Origin: Dyadobacter endophyticus
GTDB taxonomy: Bacteria > Bacteroidota > Bacteroidia > Cytophagales > Spirosomataceae
DNA length: 64,000 nt
Reading direction: 5' to 3'
Assembly (NCBI RefSeq): GCF_014641595.1
Contig: NZ_BMIA01000001.1
Location: forward strand, 62,001 to 126,000
Position numbers and translations under genes: made by a program. A model generated the notes under the pieces. The model was given only the letters and a program-made list of their open reading frames with translations. It was not told where the DNA came from and did not search any database. This document shows, piece by piece, positions 61,801-64,000 of the stretch (its first letter is position 1; the number at the start of each line of letters is the position of its first letter).

Positions 61801-63258
61801 ATGAGAACCTACTTTTTCTTTTGGTTGATCCTGATTTTGAAGTCCATGGCAGGCTTGGCGCAACCAGCCGTGACCCTTAATATTAAGGCCGATGGCTACC
61901 GCGGGATTTGGTACAGCAATCAGCCGTCTCGCGATGAATTTGCATATAAGTATAGCGGGGGACTGGGCACCTATCCTGCAAACCACTATCCGTTTTCAGT
62001 GTACGCGCAGAAGGTAAACAAGACCTTTTTTTGCTATGGCGGCACGGACGAAAACGGAAAGACGCTACTCCACATGGTATCCTTTTTCGATCACAAAACC
62101 GGGAAAGTTCCACGGCCCACCATCGTTCTTGATAAGCAGACGGACAATGCGCACGACAATCCGGTGATCAATATCGACGAGCAGGGGTATATCTGGATTT
62201 TCTCTACCGCCCACGGCACCAGTACGCCCTCGTTTATCCACAAAAGTACTAAGCCGTACGATATCGATACTTTTGAGCAGATCTTTGCGACCAAAGAACT
62301 AGCCGGCGGCAACGTGCCACTGAATAATTTCTCTTACCTGCAAAGCTGGTATGCTAGGGGAAACGGGTTTCTGAATCTGTTTACCCACTACGACAGAAAT
62401 GTGATTCCGGATCAACCCCAAAAACCGAGGCGAACTATCTCCTACATGACAAGTCGAGACGGTATACATTATTCGGAATGGAAAGATATTGCCATGATCG
62501 GAGAAGGACACTACCAGACTAGCGGGAAGTTCGGGGACCGGAAAATCGGTACTGCATTTAACTATCATCCAGTCAAAGAGCGAGAAAACGGGTTGAACTA
62601 CCGGACGAACCTGTATTATCTGGCGACCGACGATTTCGGAGAAACTTGGCAAGACGCGGCGGGTGCGAAACTCACGGTGCCTCTTACCCAAATTATGAAC
62701 CCTTCGCTGGTATACGACTATGAATCCGAAGGCCTGAATGTGTACATTAATGACCTCACATTTGACAATAATGGTAACCCGGTCATACTTTTTCTTACAA
62801 GCAAAGGGTTCGAACCCGGGCCTGCTGGTGGCCCAAGGCAATGGCGCACTGCCCGTTTTGATGGCACGTCTTGGATAATCCTACCCGTAACCGCATCCGA
62901 TCATAATTATGACATGGGTTCGCTTTATATTGATGAAAAGGGGAAATGGCTGATCGTCGGGCCAACAGCGGCCGGCCGTGAGCCTTATGGAACTGGTGGG
63001 GAAATGATACTTTGGACGAGTACTGATCAAGGCCGGTCCTGGACATCGAAACAACTGACGACCGCAAGTCGCCGAAACCATTCCTATGCCCGCAGGCCTG
63101 TGTCTGCCCATGATGATTTTTTTGCTTTCTGGGCGGATGGAAGCAGCCTATCAAAGTCAGTCTCGCATCTTTATTTCTGTAATAAAAAAGGAGATGTGTT
63201 CAGGTTGCCGTTAAAAATGAGCAAACGAAATCAAAATCCTGAACCAGTATATAGGTAA
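61801..63258 (+). CDS. Exported BNR_4 repeat protein, candidate carbohydrate-active enzyme
   Basis: A 485-residue protein with a signal peptide (residues 1-20, MAGLAQ) and a beta-propeller of BNR_4 type: GYRGIWYSNQPSRDEFAYKY, GGLGTYPANHYPFSVYAQKV, then DNAHDNPVINIDEQGYIWIF with the conserved H-D-N-P, TAHGTSTPSFIHKSTKPYDI and LTTASRRNHSYARRPV. Proteins of this family include polysaccharide lyases and glycosidases. The catalytic residues cannot be set from sequence alone. It follows the SusCD pair across a terminator. Confidence 0.82.
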   Translation: MRTYFFFWLILILKSMAGLAQPAVTLNIKADGYRGIWYSNQPSRDEFAYKYSGGLGTYPANHYPFSVYAQKVNKTFFCYGGTDENGKTLLHMVSFFDHKTGKVPRPTIVLDKQTDNAHDNPVINIDEQGYIWIFSTAHGTSTPSFIHKSTKPYDIDTFEQIFATKELAGGNVPLNNFSYLQSWYARGNGFLNLFTHYDRNVIPDQPQKPRRTISYMTSRDGIHYSEWKDIAMIGEGHYQTSGKFGDRKIGTAFNYHPVKERENGLNYRTNLYYLATDDFGETWQDAAGAKLTVPLTQIMNPSLVYDYESEGLNVYINDLTFDNNGNPVILFLTSKGFEPGPAGGPRQWRTARFDGTSWIILPVTASDHNYDMGSLYIDEKGKWLIVGPTAAGREPYGTGGEMILWTSTDQGRSWTSKQLTTASRRNHSYARRPVSAHDDFFAFWADGSSLSKSVSHLYFCNKKGDVFRLPLKMSKRNQNPEPVYR

Positions 63259-63368
63259 GTACGTGTTAAAGTATTATTTGCTTATCCGGCCCAAGCTCGG
63301 CTCAAAACGTTCAAATCCCGAAGCTCGAAAGAAACACCGTGTAAGGGCTCAAAACATATCCTGTCCGC

Positions 63369-64000
63369 TCAGCCTTCCACGATTTGCCCGTCGGCCATGT
63401 AAATTCTGCGATCGGCCCGGCGGGCGAAATCTTCGTCGTGCGTGACGACCAGGACGGTTTGCTGTCTTTCTTTGGCCAGCTCTTTGAACAGGCCAAAAAC
63501 AGTTGCACTGTTGGCGCTGTCCAGGTTCCCGGTAGGCTCGTCGCCCATCACAATCGAAGGATCGTTGATCAGCGCCCTGGCGATGGCTACACGCTGCTGC
63601 TGGCCGCCGGAAAGCAATGCTGCCCGCTTGGCGGCCTGGCTGTCCACGTCCAGCAGTTTTAATAAATCCAAAGCCCGCTGTTCGATCTGCTCCTTGGGGT
63701 ACAAACCCAGCTTGCGGGCCGGCAGCATGACATTTTCCAGGGAGGTAAATTCGGGAAGCAAGTAATGAAATTGAAACACAAAGCCGATATGCTGGTTACG
63801 GAATGCGGCGAGCCACCTGTTTGTCTTGCCTTTCATCTGTTCTCCGTTGATCATGATACTGCCTTCAAAGTCGGTATCCATCGTGGAGAGCAGGTATAGT
63901 AAAGTCGATTTACCACTACCTGACTTACCCGTAATAGCAACGAATTCCCCTGCCTTCACCTGGAAGCCGACATCTTTGAGTACCTGGTTGCGGACAGGTT
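63369..64000 (-). CDS. ABC transporter ATP-binding protein, LolD/MacB-like (partial)
   Basis: The frame continues past the window's right edge; the GTG at 63959 is internal because NQVLKDVGFQVKAGEFVAIT reads across it. Visible motifs are Walker A GKSGSGKST, Q-loop FVFQFHYLLPEFTSLENVML, signature LLSGGQQQRVAIARAL, Walker B IVMGDEPTGNLDSA and H-loop VVTHDEDFARRADRRIYMAD. The FQFHxLLPEFTxxEN motif is typical of the LolD/MacB lipoprotein- or peptide-export ATPases. Walker B reads VMGDEP where LLADEP is usual. The permease partner is not in the window. Confidence 0.9.
   Translation of the reverse strand, partial: PVRNQVLKDVGFQVKAGEFVAITGKSGSGKSTLLYLLSTMDTDFEGSIMINGEQMKGKTNRWLAAFRNQHIGFVFQFHYLLPEFTSLENVMLPARKLGLYPKEQIEQRALDLLKLLDVDSQAAKRAALLSGGQQQRVAIARALINDPSIVMGDEPTGNLDSANSATVFGLFKELAKERQQTVLVVTHDEDFARRADRRIYMADGQIVEG

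Overview
The window looks like an accessory region of a Bacteroidota genome, most likely an environmental Cytophagales/Spirosomataceae-type organism (Dyadobacter-like; a guess from gene content). The support is a Bacteroidetes-type conjugation operon, two SusC/SusD pairs, LytTR signalling, a FecR/ECF-sigma cascade, type IX secretion sorting tails and a TAnnTTTG-type promoter box. No rRNA, complete tRNA or CRISPR array was seen.

Layout. (1) 1-10.8 kb, minus strand: conjugative transfer operon in the order 163-aa protein, traE, traF, traG, traI-like, two TerB-like paralogues, traJ, traK, a traL-like gene, traM, traN, then a DUF3945-like gene cut by the left edge. A small XRE regulator (11.3 kb) lies upstream; its promoter and the tra promoter region share GTAC-containing inverted repeats. 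(2) 11.7-19.1 kb, plus strand: a strongly foldable non-coding stretch, then a thioredoxin/DUF3738 fusion, SusC, SusD and a LanC-like protein that has lost all three zinc ligands. (3) 19.2-28 kb: a decayed zone with a broken IS1182-type transposase, truncated secreted genes, a second LanC fragment, and remnants of a nucleotidyltransferase module, between a few intact small genes. (4) 28-41 kb: a MauE/DUF6520 pair, a Crp/Fnr regulator, an unrecognised 402-aa protein, a small Thr-rich candidate RiPP precursor with its own promoter and terminator, nested ISL3/IS3 debris, a hipBA module, a LytS/LytTR two-component system and an intact full-length lantibiotic dehydratase (LanB). (5) 41.7-54.6 kb: a GH74-type secreted glycosidase with lectin and T9SS domains; a metabolic/ion cluster (phosphoketolase, acetate kinase, P-type ATPase, antiporter remnant); and a CLC-type transporter plus DUF190 protein preceded by a fluoride riboswitch. 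(6) 54.9-63.3 kb: ECF sigma, FecR, SusC (with STN domain), SusD and a BNR_4 protein, a sigma-controlled glycan-uptake locus. The window ends in a LolD/MacB-like ABC ATPase.

The most unusual content is the scattered RiPP-like island: an intact LanB, a LanC relative with no zinc site, a SusCD pair co-directional with that LanC and a periplasmic thioredoxin, a MauE/DUF6520 pair, and a 50-residue precursor candidate hidden between annotated genes. The second striking element is the fluoride riboswitch in front of a CLC gene, with a visible ribosome-site-sequestering stem.
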